DNA of 55,046 bases from Rikenellaceae bacterium DTU049 (GTDB lineage: Bacteria; Bacteroidota; Bacteroidia; Bacteroidales; DTU049). The notes below the pieces were generated by a model. It did not search any database, was not told the origin of the DNA, and was given only the letters and a program-made list of their open reading frames with translations. Both the position numbers and the translations under genes were made by a program. How positions within the stretch are numbered: position 1 is the first letter of the stretch; every line of letters begins with the position of its first letter. Shown one piece after another: positions 33,297 through 42,271 of the stretch. Where the stretch lies: contig LFTI01000060.1 in NCBI GenBank assembly GCA_001513285.1, positions 1-55,046 on the forward strand, in the 5' to 3' direction.

Positions 33297-35093
33297 ATGC
33301 GTCCATACATATTAATATTCTTGCTAATAGCATTATTGAATCCAGCTATTGCTCAGAAAAAAACAAAAATAACATATACTTATCCTGATGGACAAATCAA
33401 AGAAAAAGGGACAATATTATTGCCTGATAGCACTCGTGTAGGTAAATGGTCTTTCTATTATCATAATGGTCAGCTATCTATGGAAGGTGAATACGATAAT
33501 AGTGGTCTCGAGATAGGTACTTGGAAACAATATTATCCTAATGGCGATATTTACATTATTGAAGAAAAAGACAATGGCCCTGTAAAAGCTTATTATCAAT
33601 ATCCTGATTCTCTGAAAATGACAGGACAAATCAAAAATCGTAAACCTGATGGCGAGTGGATTATTTATTATGAAAATGGAAATATTCAAAGTAAACAATT
33701 TTTCTCTGATGGTAAAATGACTGGACAATGGGAATATTATTTTGATAATGGTAAATTATGGAAAATCATTAGTCCTGAGACTGGTCCAGTGATTATTTAT
33801 GATTCATTAGGTAATAAACTAGAAGAGTGGTACGTTGTTAATGGACTAATGGATGGTGAGCATAAAACCTATACCACTCAGGGAACTTTGATTTCAAAGA
33901 TTACTTATAAAAATGGCAAAAAAGATGGTATATATGAGCTCTATCATGGCAATGGTCAAAAAGCTTTAGAAGGATTTTATCAAGATGATAAAAAAATTGG
34001 TATTTGGAAATACTATTATCCAAATGGTAAACTAGCAAAAGAAGAAAATCAAGAGTCGGGTCCATGCTATTCGTGGTATGAAAATGGAAATATTAAAGAA
34101 CAGTACAACCATCTAAATGGTAAAAAACAAGGTTTATATATTAGCTATCACATTAATACTAAAGTAAAAGATAGCATTTATTATGAAAATGGACTGCGTC
34201 AAGGCAAAGCTGTTTCGTATTACGATAATGAGAACAAAGAATTTGAAGGATATTATATAAATGATAGCCTAAATGGATACTGTCGCTGGTGGTATCCAAA
34301 CGGTTTTATGGAAATGGAAGGCAAAATCATCAATGATAAACATGATAGTCTTTGGAGATTTTATCATCCTACAGGTAAGCTAGGCAGTATAGGTATGTTT
34401 GTGAATGATAATCTTGACGGTAAATGGACTTATTATTATGAAACGGGGGAAAAATGGAGAGAAGGTTATTATAAAAATGGCTTAAGAGAAGGCAAATGGA
34501 TGGCCTGGTATGAATCTGGGAAAAAGCAAAGAGAAGGGAATTTTGTAAATGATAAAGAAGATGGCTATTGGGTTACATGGTACGAAAATGGTAAAGTGCA
34601 GCACGAGGGATATTTTAAAAATGGATTGATGAATGGACCATGGAACGGCTACTATCCTAATGGCTCATTGAAATATCAAACTAATTATACCGATAATGTA
34701 AAAAATGGTTCAGATGTTTTTTATCTACCTAATGGCAATAAATTATACGAGGGCACATACAAAATGGGATTAAAAGATGGTTACTGGATAGAATATAATG
34801 ACAATGGCAAACCTGTTTCTGAGGGAATGTATAAAAATGAAAAGCAAGAAGGATTATGGAAGTTTTATAACCAATATGGAGGATTAGCAAGAGAACAATT
34901 CTTTAAAAATGGCTTCCCTGATGGCAAATTTGTAGAATATCATCCTAATCATCAAATAGCTACTATGGGATATTACAAAAATACTGCTAAAGTAGGTGAA
35001 TGGGTTCTTTTCGATCAAAATGGTAAAATCATTGCTAAAATGTTTTTTGATAGTAACGGCAATCTATTAAAGAAAGATATACCAAATCCATAG
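33297..35093 (+). CDS. Secreted MORN-like repeat protein (YwqK family)
   Basis: The 598-residue protein has a signal peptide (residues 1-19) and then about twenty copies of a 22-25-residue repeat of the form G-x-W-x-x-Y-Y-x-N-G-x-x-x-x-E-G-x-Y-x-x-G, for example DGKWTYYYETGEKWREGYY. This is the MORN-variant repeat of proteins that databases label YwqK-type antitoxins, a name without evidence for this protein. No toxin-like partner gene lies next to it. The repeats form an extended beta sheet and probably bind protein or envelope material. Function unknown. Confidence 0.8.
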   Translation: MRPYILIFLLIALLNPAIAQKKTKITYTYPDGQIKEKGTILLPDSTRVGKWSFYYHNGQLSMEGEYDNSGLEIGTWKQYYPNGDIYIIEEKDNGPVKAYYQYPDSLKMTGQIKNRKPDGEWIIYYENGNIQSKQFFSDGKMTGQWEYYFDNGKLWKIISPETGPVIIYDSLGNKLEEWYVVNGLMDGEHKTYTTQGTLISKITYKNGKKDGIYELYHGNGQKALEGFYQDDKKIGIWKYYYPNGKLAKEENQESGPCYSWYENGNIKEQYNHLNGKKQGLYISYHINTKVKDSIYYENGLRQGKAVSYYDNENKEFEGYYINDSLNGYCRWWYPNGFMEMEGKIINDKHDSLWRFYHPTGKLGSIGMFVNDNLDGKWTYYYETGEKWREGYYKNGLREGKWMAWYESGKKQREGNFVNDKEDGYWVTWYENGKVQHEGYFKNGLMNGPWNGYYPNGSLKYQTNYTDNVKNGSDVFYLPNGNKLYEGTYKMGLKDGYWIEYNDNGKPVSEGMYKNEKQEGLWKFYNQYGGLAREQFFKNGFPDGKFVEYHPNHQIATMGYYKNTAKVGEWVLFDQNGKIIAKMFFDSNGNLLKKDIPNP

Positions 35094-35141
35094 TTTAAAA
35101 AATTAAAGAGGATATTATTTTTTTTAGTAAAAAAAATAACT

Positions 35142-35149
35142 TACTTTTG
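35142..35149 (+). promoter_or_regulatory. -7 box of the cDPGS-like gene
   Basis: TACTTTTG, 24 bases before ATG 35174; it favours this start over the non-ATG start at 35147. Confidence 0.5.
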
Positions 35150-35173
35150 CAAAAAGTAAAAAATATATATTTT

Positions 35174-36514
35174 ATGAAAAGAAATGTATTGATCCTCGGT
35201 GCAGCAGGACGTGATTTTCACAATTTTAATGTTTATTACAGAGACAATGAAAATTTTAATGTTGTCGCTTTCACAGCTGCACAAATTCCTGATATCGATG
35301 ATAGGAAATATCCAGCAGAGCTAGCAGGTAAATTATATCCTGATGGTATTCCTATATTTTCTGAGTCAGATGTTCCTAAATTAATAAAAGAATTAAATGT
35401 ACATGATGTAGTTTTGTCATACAGTGATTTGCCTTACAATAGAGTGATGCACTTATCTGCAATAGCAAATGCTAATGGTGCAAATTTTGTTTTATTAGGA
35501 CCTAATGATACTATGGTTAAATCTGTAAAACCTGTTATAGCAGTTTGTGCAGTGAGGACTGGATGCGGCAAAAGCCAAACTTCTAGAAGGATAATTGAAA
35601 TATTAATGAAAAAAGGTCTCAAAGTTGTAGCTGTAAGACATCCGATGCCTTATGGTAACTTAGTAGAACAAAAAGTTCAACGTTTTGCTACTGTTGAAGA
35701 CTTAAAGAAACATCACTGCACTATAGAAGAGATGGAAGAATATGAACCACATGTGGTTCGTGGTAATGTTATCTATGCGGGCGTAGATTATGAAGCTATA
35801 TTGAGAGCCGCTGAGAATGATCCTGATGGTTGCGATGTTATTTTATGGGATGGTGGCAATAATGACTTCCCATTTTACAAACCAGATTTGATGGTAGGTG
35901 TAGTAGATCCTCTACGTCCAGGACATGAGGTTAGCTATTATCCAGGAGAAGTCGTAGCTAGGATGTCAGATGTCATCGTAATTAATAAAATAGACAGTGC
36001 TAGCCTAAATGATATTAATACTGTTCGTAATAATATTAGAAATATTAATCCAAATGCAATAGTCATAGATGGTGCTTCACCAATAACAGTGAATAATCCA
36101 TCTCAAATAAAAGGGAAACGTGTATTAGTAGTAGAGGATGGCCCTACACTCACACACGGAGAAATGACTATAGGTGCTGCTACTATTGCTGCAATGAAAT
36201 TTGGCGCTGCAGAAATGGTAGATCCTCGTCCATATATTGTTGGTAAAATCAAACAAACTTTCGAAACTTATCCTCATATAGGTGCTCTACTCCCTGCTAT
36301 GGGCTATGGTGATGAGCAAATTAAAGATCTAGAAGCTACGATAAATAATACTCCTGTAGATTTAGTCATTAGTGGTACTCCTATTGATCTTAGTAGAGTA
36401 GTGAAAGTTAATAAACCTATTATTAGAGTGGGTTATGACTTACAAGAAATTGGTTATCCTACCTTCGATGAGGTTCTTGATGATTTTGTTAAAAATCATC
36501 ATTTAAATAAATAA
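35174..36514 (+). CDS. Cyclic 2,3-diphosphoglycerate synthetase-like GTPase
   Basis: From ATG 35174 the protein has 446 residues. It begins RNVLILGAAGRDFHNFNVYYRD, an NAD-like fold segment, and carries a P-loop AVRTGCGKSQTSR followed by WDGGNNDFPFYKPDL and a NKIDSA motif that resembles a GTPase base-recognition motif. This is the COG2403 family, related to archaeal cyclic 2,3-diphosphoglycerate synthetase and found in many bacteria that do not make that compound. The bacterial role is not established. It precedes pyrB across a strong terminator. Confidence 0.85.
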   Translation: MKRNVLILGAAGRDFHNFNVYYRDNENFNVVAFTAAQIPDIDDRKYPAELAGKLYPDGIPIFSESDVPKLIKELNVHDVVLSYSDLPYNRVMHLSAIANANGANFVLLGPNDTMVKSVKPVIAVCAVRTGCGKSQTSRRIIEILMKKGLKVVAVRHPMPYGNLVEQKVQRFATVEDLKKHHCTIEEMEEYEPHVVRGNVIYAGVDYEAILRAAENDPDGCDVILWDGGNNDFPFYKPDLMVGVVDPLRPGHEVSYYPGEVVARMSDVIVINKIDSASLNDINTVRNNIRNINPNAIVIDGASPITVNNPSQIKGKRVLVVEDGPTLTHGEMTIGAATIAAMKFGAAEMVDPRPYIVGKIKQTFETYPHIGALLPAMGYGDEQIKDLEATINNTPVDLVISGTPIDLSRVVKVNKPIIRVGYDLQEIGYPTFDEVLDDFVKNHHLNK

Positions 36515-36521
36515 AAATTTT

Positions 36522-36550
36522 AAAAAAGCGGCTTATAGCCGCTTTTTTTT
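36522..36550 (+). terminator. Intrinsic terminator after the cDPGS-like gene
   Basis: Stem AGCGGCT with its complement, loop TAT, A-run before and eight Ts after. Confidence 0.9.
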
Positions 36551-36575
36551 TATAAGAAATTAATAAACTAAATAT

Positions 36576-37484
36576 ATGAAAAAAGATCTTGTAAGTATTA
36601 ATGATTTTAATAAAGAAGAAATACTACACATTCTTGATATGGCTAAAAAGTTTGAGGCTAAGCCAGACCAAAATTTACTTAATGGCAAGGTGATAGCAGT
36701 ATTATTTTTTGAACCATCTACTCGCACACGGCTCAGCTTTGAATCAGCTATTCAAAGATTAGGTGGTAGAGTTATTGGTTTCTCAGAGGCTACAAATACC
36801 AGTGTAAAAAAAGGAGAATCATTAGGTGACACGATACGTACTATTAATCAATATTCTGATATGATAATAATGCGTAATTCTTTAGATGGTAGTGCTCGAT
36901 ATGCTAGTGAAAATTGTACAGTACCTTTTATTAATGCTGGAGATGGTTCTAATCAGCATCCTACTCAATGTCTGCTAGATTTATATAGCATCTTGCAAAC
37001 TCAGCATACTCTAGATAACCTCAATATCACTTTTGTAGGAGATCTGAAATATGGTAGAACTGTCCATAGCCTAGTTAAAGCTATGACAGATTTTAATACT
37101 ACATTTCATTTAGTTTCCCCACTAGAGCTTAAACTTCCAAGTGCTGTAAAATATTATATCAAGAAAAATAATCTGCCCTATTTTCAATATGAAAGATTAG
37201 AAGATGCTATTCCATTGAGTGATATTATTTATATGACACGCATTCAGCAAGAACGTTTCGCAGATCCTATGGAATATGAAAAAGTAAAAAATTCCTATAC
37301 CCTTAATGCTAACATGCTATCAAATGTGAAACCTAATATGAAAATTCTTCATCCACTTCCTAGAGTTAATGAAATAGATATCTCTGTAGATACAACTCCA
37401 TATGCTTACTACTTTCAACAAGCCCAAAATGGGTTATTCGTTAGGCAAGCACTTATTTGCTATATGCTAGGTATAGAAGTTTAA
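36576..37484 (+). CDS. pyrB: Aspartate carbamoyltransferase catalytic subunit
   Basis: The 302-residue enzyme joins carbamoyl phosphate and aspartate, the committed step of pyrimidine synthesis. Carbamoyl-phosphate binding residues S48-T49-R50-T51-R52 lie in FEPSTRTRLSFESA, followed by the KGESLGDTIRTI loop, and HPLPRVNEID near the C-terminus. It lies 22 bases before pyrI, so the holoenzyme is expected to be of the regulated E. coli type. It starts 26 bases after the terminator hairpin. Confidence 0.96.
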   Translation: MKKDLVSINDFNKEEILHILDMAKKFEAKPDQNLLNGKVIAVLFFEPSTRTRLSFESAIQRLGGRVIGFSEATNTSVKKGESLGDTIRTINQYSDMIIMRNSLDGSARYASENCTVPFINAGDGSNQHPTQCLLDLYSILQTQHTLDNLNITFVGDLKYGRTVHSLVKAMTDFNTTFHLVSPLELKLPSAVKYYIKKNNLPYFQYERLEDAIPLSDIIYMTRIQQERFADPMEYEKVKNSYTLNANMLSNVKPNMKILHPLPRVNEIDISVDTTPYAYYFQQAQNGLFVRQALICYMLGIEV

Positions 37485-37506
37485 AATATTTTAAAATTTA
37501 ATTTGT

Positions 37507-37977
37507 ATGCAAGATAATTACAATAAAAAAGAATTAAAAGTTTCTGCCCTAGAAAATGGGACAGTCATAGACCATATACCTCAAGGTGTAGTTTTACAAG
37601 TTTTGAGAGCTTTACAATTAGAGGATTTTAATGATGCTATTTATATGGGATCTAATCTAGATAGTCATAAAATGGGAAAAAAAGGTATTATTAAAGTTAG
37701 CAATAAATTTTTCGAAAAAGATGATATTAATAAAATTGCTTTAATAGCACCTAGTGCTACTATTATTGAAATAAAAAATTATGAAATTATTAGAAAAACT
37801 AAAGTAGAGCTACCTGATGAAGTAATCGGATTAGTAAAATGCATTAATCCTAAATGTATTACTAATAATGAAAAGATTACAACAAAATTTATTGTGCAAA
37901 ATGATTTAGAGGAGGTGAAATTTAGCTGCTATTATTGCGAAAAAACTATGAGAAAAGAAGATTTGGAATTCTTGTAA
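37507..37977 (+). CDS. pyrI: Aspartate carbamoyltransferase regulatory subunit
   Basis: The 156-residue subunit binds effector nucleotides and the catalytic trimer. It begins with the allosteric domain (KELKVSALENGTVIDHIPQG) and ends with the zinc domain whose ligands C112, C117, C141 and C144 are spaced as in E. coli PyrI. It is 22 bases downstream of pyrB in the same operon. End-product feedback by CTP and ATP is therefore likely, by analogy. Confidence 0.96.
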   Translation: MQDNYNKKELKVSALENGTVIDHIPQGVVLQVLRALQLEDFNDAIYMGSNLDSHKMGKKGIIKVSNKFFEKDDINKIALIAPSATIIEIKNYEIIRKTKVELPDEVIGLVKCINPKCITNNEKITTKFIVQNDLEEVKFSCYYCEKTMRKEDLEFL

Positions 37978-37983
37978 AAAAAA

Positions 37984-38262
37984 GGTTTCTATAACGTTTT
38001 ATATGGAAAAGATTAAAAAGAGTAATTTTATAAAAATGAATTTTATTTTTAGACGGTTAAATATTAACCACAGAGTTCACAAAGAATGCACAAAGAACAC
38101 AGAGAATGATAGAATTAAAATGGTTATAAATGGCACTTTGTTCATCCTGTTAAATGCAAAGCAATTCCGCTTATGCGGAATTATTTAACAGGATAAACTT
38201 TGTGTAATGTCTTAGTGTTATTTGTGGTAAAATAATTTACCCACAATAAACGTTATAGAACC
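37984..38262. mobile_element. MITE-like inverted-repeat element, copy D
   Basis: The 279-bp element begins GGTTTCTATAACGTTTT and ends ATAAACGTTATAGAACC. The interior carries CACAGAGTTCACAAAGAA-type phrases also found in copy E. A nested hairpin (arms ATCCTGTTAAAT at 38144-38155 and complement at 38183-38194; inner arms AATTCCGC at 38163-38170 and complement at 38175-38182) lies in the middle. No clear target duplication is visible. A 61-codon open frame inside is not considered a gene. It fills the gap between pyrI and pfkA. Confidence 0.65.
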
Positions 38263-38318
38263 CCAAAAAGTGTATTTAATACAGTTATAATATAAACGAA
38301 AGTTTATGATATTATACT

Positions 38319-38326
38319 TATTTTTG
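38319..38326 (+). promoter_or_regulatory. -7 box of pfkA
   Basis: TATTTTTG, 16 bases before ATG 38343 and outside element D. Confidence 0.5.
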
Positions 38327-38342
38327 TAAAAAAAGTAATAAT

Positions 38343-39317
38343 ATGAAGAATATAGGTATATTGACATCAGGAGGAGATGCTCCTGGGATGAATGCTGCTA
38401 TAAGAGCTGTGGTACGTACTGCAATATTTAATGGTAGAAATGTTTATGGTATTTATGAAGGGTATCACGGTTTAATTGAGAATAATATGTTTGAAATGAG
38501 TGCTAGTGATGTTAGCAATATTATCCAAAGAGGTGGCACTATTTTACGTTCTGCACGCAGCAAGCGTTTTTTGGAAAAAGAATATCGTCAAATAGCACAT
38601 GAAAATTTGCTTAAAAGAGATATAGATTCATTAGTTCTTATTGGTGGTGATGGCACTTTCAAAGGAGCATGTGAATTTAAAAATGAATTTCCTGATATTC
38701 AGGTTATAGGCATTCCCGGTACCATTGACAACGATTTATATGGAACAGATTATACTATTGGATTTGATACAGCATGTAATACTGTCGTGGAAGCTGTTGA
38801 TAAAATAAGAGATACTGCTAGCTCGCATAGTAGAATATTTTTTGTAGAAGTAATGGGAAGAGATGCAGGATATATAGCTCTATATACTGGCATTGCTAAT
38901 GGTGCAGAGGAGATTCTAATACCTGAAACTAAAACTAATATGGATGATCTCGTTGATAATATACAAAATAGATGGAGAAGTAATAAAAAAAGTTCTATAA
39001 TTATTGTAGCAGAAGGAGAGGAACTGGGTGGTGCTGTTAAAATTTCAGAAATAGTTAAAGAAAAACTACCAGACTATGAAATTAGATATACGGTATTAGG
39101 TCATATTCAGCGAGGGGGCAATCCTACTCTCAGAGATAGACTAAATGCTTCTAGAATGGGTTATAATGCTGTCAAATCTATTATGATTGGTGATGATAAA
39201 ATTATGATAGGCATTATGAACGAACGTATAGTAAAAATCCCACTAGAAAGAGCAGTTAAAAGCTTCAAAGGTGTAGATAAAGATTTATTAGAAATGATGT
39301 ATGTTTTAGCTATTTAG
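38343..39317 (+). CDS. pfkA: ATP-dependent 6-phosphofructokinase
   Basis: The 324-residue enzyme phosphorylates fructose 6-phosphate. It begins IGILTSGGDAPGMNAAIRAVVR, with the ATP-binding glycines, then LIGGDGTFKGA and the catalytic loop PGTIDND with D129. Glycines in GGDG and PGTIDND, where pyrophosphate-dependent enzymes have Asp and Lys, indicate ATP as donor. ILGHIQRGGNPTLRDR-like sequence (VLGHIQRGGNP) binds the substrate. Length fits the bacterial type. A terminator follows. Confidence 0.96.
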   Translation: MKNIGILTSGGDAPGMNAAIRAVVRTAIFNGRNVYGIYEGYHGLIENNMFEMSASDVSNIIQRGGTILRSARSKRFLEKEYRQIAHENLLKRDIDSLVLIGGDGTFKGACEFKNEFPDIQVIGIPGTIDNDLYGTDYTIGFDTACNTVVEAVDKIRDTASSHSRIFFVEVMGRDAGYIALYTGIANGAEEILIPETKTNMDDLVDNIQNRWRSNKKSSIIIVAEGEELGGAVKISEIVKEKLPDYEIRYTVLGHIQRGGNPTLRDRLNASRMGYNAVKSIMIGDDKIMIGIMNERIVKIPLERAVKSFKGVDKDLLEMMYVLAI

Positions 39318-39336
39318 CTTGTAAAAGTGACTTAAC

Positions 39337-39367
39337 AAAAAAAGCCAGAATTAATTCTGGCTTTTTT
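39337..39367. terminator. Bidirectional intrinsic terminator
   Basis: Stem AAAAAAGCCAGAA with its complement around TTAA, with T-runs on either strand, between the convergent genes ending at 39317 and 39388. Confidence 0.9.
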
Positions 39368-39387
39368 ATTTAATTTTAATTTTTCTT

Positions 39388-40476
39388 TTATTCAATAACT
39401 AATTTTTTAATTAATCTAGATCCTTGAGAATTTAGAGAAACTAAATACATACCTGGTTGTAAATTAGATATATCCATAATAGTATGATGTGAGCCAGCTT
39501 CTTTCATACCTAAATCTTCAGATTTAACTAATTGGCCATTAAGACTAATAATATCTATAGAAGTATTAGATGCATTTTTTAGAGCAAATTGTATTACTAA
39601 TTCTGGATCTCTTGTTATATTTGGGAAAGTCAATTGCATACCTTGGAAATAAGAACTAGAATTAATATTTACATAATCTAAATCTACTACAGCAAATAAC
39701 GAAATATTTACATCTAGAACTCCACCAGTACCAAAGTTAGTACTTACCCAATAATACCTACCTAAAGGAGATTTTGCATATTGAGTATAATGTAAGCCCA
39801 TTCCATCACCCTCATCATCACTTAATAAATATGCAGTATCACCTTTTTCACGTAAATCTGTGTAATCAGCAACTATACAAAATTCATCAGTTACTAGTAT
39901 TGTTTGATCTAATTCTTTATATGTAAATAAATTTATAGTATCGATATCACTAATAGGTATAGATACATCGGCATAAGGATTATTGAGATCTGGTCCTGCA
40001 CCGTATTGATAATTACCCGAAGTACCACCAATTATACAAACATCAGCAGCCATTGGAGTCACAGAAGCTGATAGAGAGGAATTATTATCTTCATCAGTAT
40101 CAAATTTACCACCAAATATCATTAATAGACCTTCAATACCTACTTGACTAACATTATATAGTTGATAGCACTGTGCCCATCCATCTAAGCTATCAGAATT
40201 TACACCAAACCAATAACCGATAGGATTATAATCGGCATCAATTAATCCCCAGATATGCATAGGTCCATCTGGTGAGAAAACAGGGAAGAAATTGTCTGAT
40301 AAACCTACTGTGTCTAAGGTCTCATTTGTACTTTTAACTACATAATTAATAGTTTTAGTAGTTTTTTGTGGGATAAATCCGTATTTAAACGTACTTTGGT
40401 GTGGTTGATTTTGGCTAAATAAAATAGCTACACATAGCATTAATGCCATTGATAAAATTATTCTTAATCCTTTCAT
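39388..40476 (-). CDS. Secreted protein with T9SS sorting domain
   Basis: The 362-residue protein has a signal peptide (residues 1-22). The middle has no recognised domain but looks like a beta-rich surface protein (repeated short strands, many D, N, S, Y; a PMHIWGLIDADYNPIGYW segment). The last ~75 residues (IDIISLNGQLVKSEDLG, ISNLQPGMYLVSL, RLIKKLVIE) fit a type A C-terminal sorting domain, though the usual YPNP opening is missing. It is likely exported by type IX secretion. Function unknown. Confidence 0.75.
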   Translation of the reverse strand: MKGLRIILSMALMLCVAILFSQNQPHQSTFKYGFIPQKTTKTINYVVKSTNETLDTVGLSDNFFPVFSPDGPMHIWGLIDADYNPIGYWFGVNSDSLDGWAQCYQLYNVSQVGIEGLLMIFGGKFDTDEDNNSSLSASVTPMAADVCIIGGTSGNYQYGAGPDLNNPYADVSIPISDIDTINLFTYKELDQTILVTDEFCIVADYTDLREKGDTAYLLSDDEGDGMGLHYTQYAKSPLGRYYWVSTNFGTGGVLDVNISLFAVVDLDYVNINSSSYFQGMQLTFPNITRDPELVIQFALKNASNTSIDIISLNGQLVKSEDLGMKEAGSHHTIMDISNLQPGMYLVSLNSQGSRLIKKLVIE

Positions 40477-40511
40477 AATATTATATTTTTTAGGGTTTCT
40501 TATTTCATTTA

Positions 40512-40519
40512 CAAATTTA
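40512..40519 (-). promoter_or_regulatory. Possible -7 box of the T9SS protein gene
   Basis: TAAATTTG on the minus strand, 35 bases before ATG 40476. Confidence 0.4.
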
Positions 40520-40555
40520 ATATATTTTTTTCATATATTAAATAAAAATATTTAA

Positions 40556-41023
40556 CTATTTTTCTTCTGGTTCTTTAACATCAATGATTTTACCTTCTAT
40601 CTTAATTTTTTTGCCTGCATAAGGATGATTGAAGTCTAATTTTATTTTATTTTCTATATGATTTATACTTTTAACTCTAAAATAATCTGTTTCACCCTCA
40701 TCATTATTATATGTAAAATACATATCTTCTGTGAGATCTTTAGCCTTTACATTAGTCATATCAGCGAATTCATTTAAATCAGACTCTACTATTTCATCTT
40801 CATCATATTCACCAAAAGCATCTTCTGGTTCTAACACGAAACTAAAACTTTCTCCTGCAGATAATCCTTTAAGACGAGAATAGAAAACTAAATTTTCCAT
40901 ATCATCATCATATAAAATTTCTTCTGGTTCGTTTTCTGATATTTCTACCAAGATTTCTCCATTGGGTTCATCTTCCGATATTTTATAAGCTATGCTTGCT
41001 AATTTGTTTTTTTCTACTTTCAT
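40556..41023 (-). CDS. slyD: FKBP-type peptidyl-prolyl isomerase, SlyD-like
   Basis: The 155-residue protein resembles SlyD/FkpB: an FKBP half with YKISEDEPNGEILVE, and SFVLEPEDAFGEYDEDEIVE, then the insert-in-flap chaperone region and the return DFNHPYAGKKIKIEGKIIDV, which is highly conserved in SlyD. It assists folding by proline isomerisation in the cytoplasm. The C-terminus lacks the long metal-binding His/Cys tail of E. coli SlyD. Its strongly acidic composition is unusual among the neighbours. A -7 box lies 26 bases upstream. Confidence 0.88.
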   Translation of the reverse strand: MKVEKNKLASIAYKISEDEPNGEILVEISENEPEEILYDDDMENLVFYSRLKGLSAGESFSFVLEPEDAFGEYDEDEIVESDLNEFADMTNVKAKDLTEDMYFTYNNDEGETDYFRVKSINHIENKIKLDFNHPYAGKKIKIEGKIIDVKEPEEK

Positions 41024-41049
41024 AAAGAATTTATTTTTTGTATTTTTTA

Positions 41050-41057
41050 CAAAGATA
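41050..41057 (-). promoter_or_regulatory. -7 box of slyD
   Basis: TATCTTTG on the minus strand, 26 bases before ATG 41023. Confidence 0.45.
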
Positions 41058-41094
41058 AAAAGTTTTTTTTAAAATAAAAAAATTATTTTGTTAA

Positions 41095-42270
41095 TTATTC
41101 ATTAATAATTGTAATAGTAACTAATCTGCAATGTGGTAAAAAGCTAAAATCAGATTTACAACTGCTCTTGGGTACTTGTATAGTAAACCTGGTTTGTGCT
41201 ATGCCATTACCATTTAGCTGATGAAAGATGTTTAACGCTCTTTGCTGAGCTAATGATAAATCTGCAGTTCCTTCATTACTATCTTGATATCCTTTCAATA
41301 CAATTTTTAAATTAGGATGCTCATATAAAACTTGTATTATGTAAGATAAATATTGAAAAGTAGAGTCATAAATCTGGTATGAATTAGGCTCGAAATAGAT
41401 AAAAAAAGTTTTAGAACCTCCTGTATCGGGTAGCATTTCTGCCAATGTGTCTTGTCGAGTAGGTGTTTTGAAAAGTTCTTTGTAATCATCAATATTAAAT
41501 TGACTATTTAATGTAGTTGATGAATCTATGTATGTAGAATCTACTTTTTTATTAGAATAATATAATGCAGAGTCTATTCCTATTTCGCATAATAAAACAT
41601 CATCTACATAGTAATAGGCTTCTCGTTTACCAAAAGAAAAAATGTTTTTTCTAATGAATTTTTCTTTATCACTTAAATCGAAATTACCTATTGTTAAGAA
41701 AAGTTCATTGCCTTGGGCAGTATAAGTTCCAGTTATTTTAATCCACTCTTCTGGATTGTTTTTATCATATAGTCCTTTATCATCTCTAACCTCTATCTGA
41801 GGTCTATAAGTATCTAATATTTTAGGTGATATATAATTTGGTGCGTTTGGATAAAAACTAGCTCCAAAAGATCTAGCATAGCTATTAGCATATTTAGATG
41901 GAGTAATATATACCTCAAAATAATAAATTTTACCTCTTTCTAAAGTGTTATTTAATCTCACTTGTAAAAATTCATTATAATTTTGTGGCCATAAACGTAA
42001 ACCCGCATATGCGTTGCCAGTGTGAGCTGGACGTAGAATATAATTTTTATCAAATTTGATTTTATTTACATCCTGCATTTTTTTATTTTTGCTATTTACG
42101 AAATAGTCTGCAGTATTAATCTTTTTCCAGGGTTTTAAAGTAGATTTGCCATTGCCTTCAAAGCTCGCATTTGGTACTAAATTTACACAATCTTTAGGTA
42201 TAGTATCTTGTGCTATTAATAAAAAATTAATATTAAAAAAAATTAGTAATATAATGCGAACTGTATTCAT
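41095..42270 (-). CDS. OmpA-family outer membrane protein
   Basis: From ATG 42270 the protein has 391 residues and a signal peptide (MNTVRIILLIFFNINFLLIAQ). The C-terminal ~100 residues (FFIYFEPNSYQI, LKIVLKGYQDSNEG, LSLAQQRALNIFHQL) form an OmpA-like peptidoglycan-binding domain. The front part has a NASFEG...YAGLRLWPQNYNEFLQVRL carbohydrate-binding-like or jelly-roll pattern. A start at 42324 would lie inside the neighbouring gene and delay the signal peptide, so 42270 is chosen; this ATG is one base from the stop of the preceding gene. Confidence 0.83.
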   Translation of the reverse strand: MNTVRIILLIFFNINFLLIAQDTIPKDCVNLVPNASFEGNGKSTLKPWKKINTADYFVNSKNKKMQDVNKIKFDKNYILRPAHTGNAYAGLRLWPQNYNEFLQVRLNNTLERGKIYYFEVYITPSKYANSYARSFGASFYPNAPNYISPKILDTYRPQIEVRDDKGLYDKNNPEEWIKITGTYTAQGNELFLTIGNFDLSDKEKFIRKNIFSFGKREAYYYVDDVLLCEIGIDSALYYSNKKVDSTYIDSSTTLNSQFNIDDYKELFKTPTRQDTLAEMLPDTGGSKTFFIYFEPNSYQIYDSTFQYLSYIIQVLYEHPNLKIVLKGYQDSNEGTADLSLAQQRALNIFHQLNGNGIAQTRFTIQVPKSSCKSDFSFLPHCRLVTITIINE

Positions 42271-42271
42271 C

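Noticed and set aside
33297-35093. Antitoxin role of the MORN-like repeat protein
   Set aside because: The name is inherited from database labels; the protein is exported and has no toxin-like neighbour.
38003-38188. 61-codon open frame between pyrI and pfkA
   Set aside because: It lies inside element D and runs through its hairpin.
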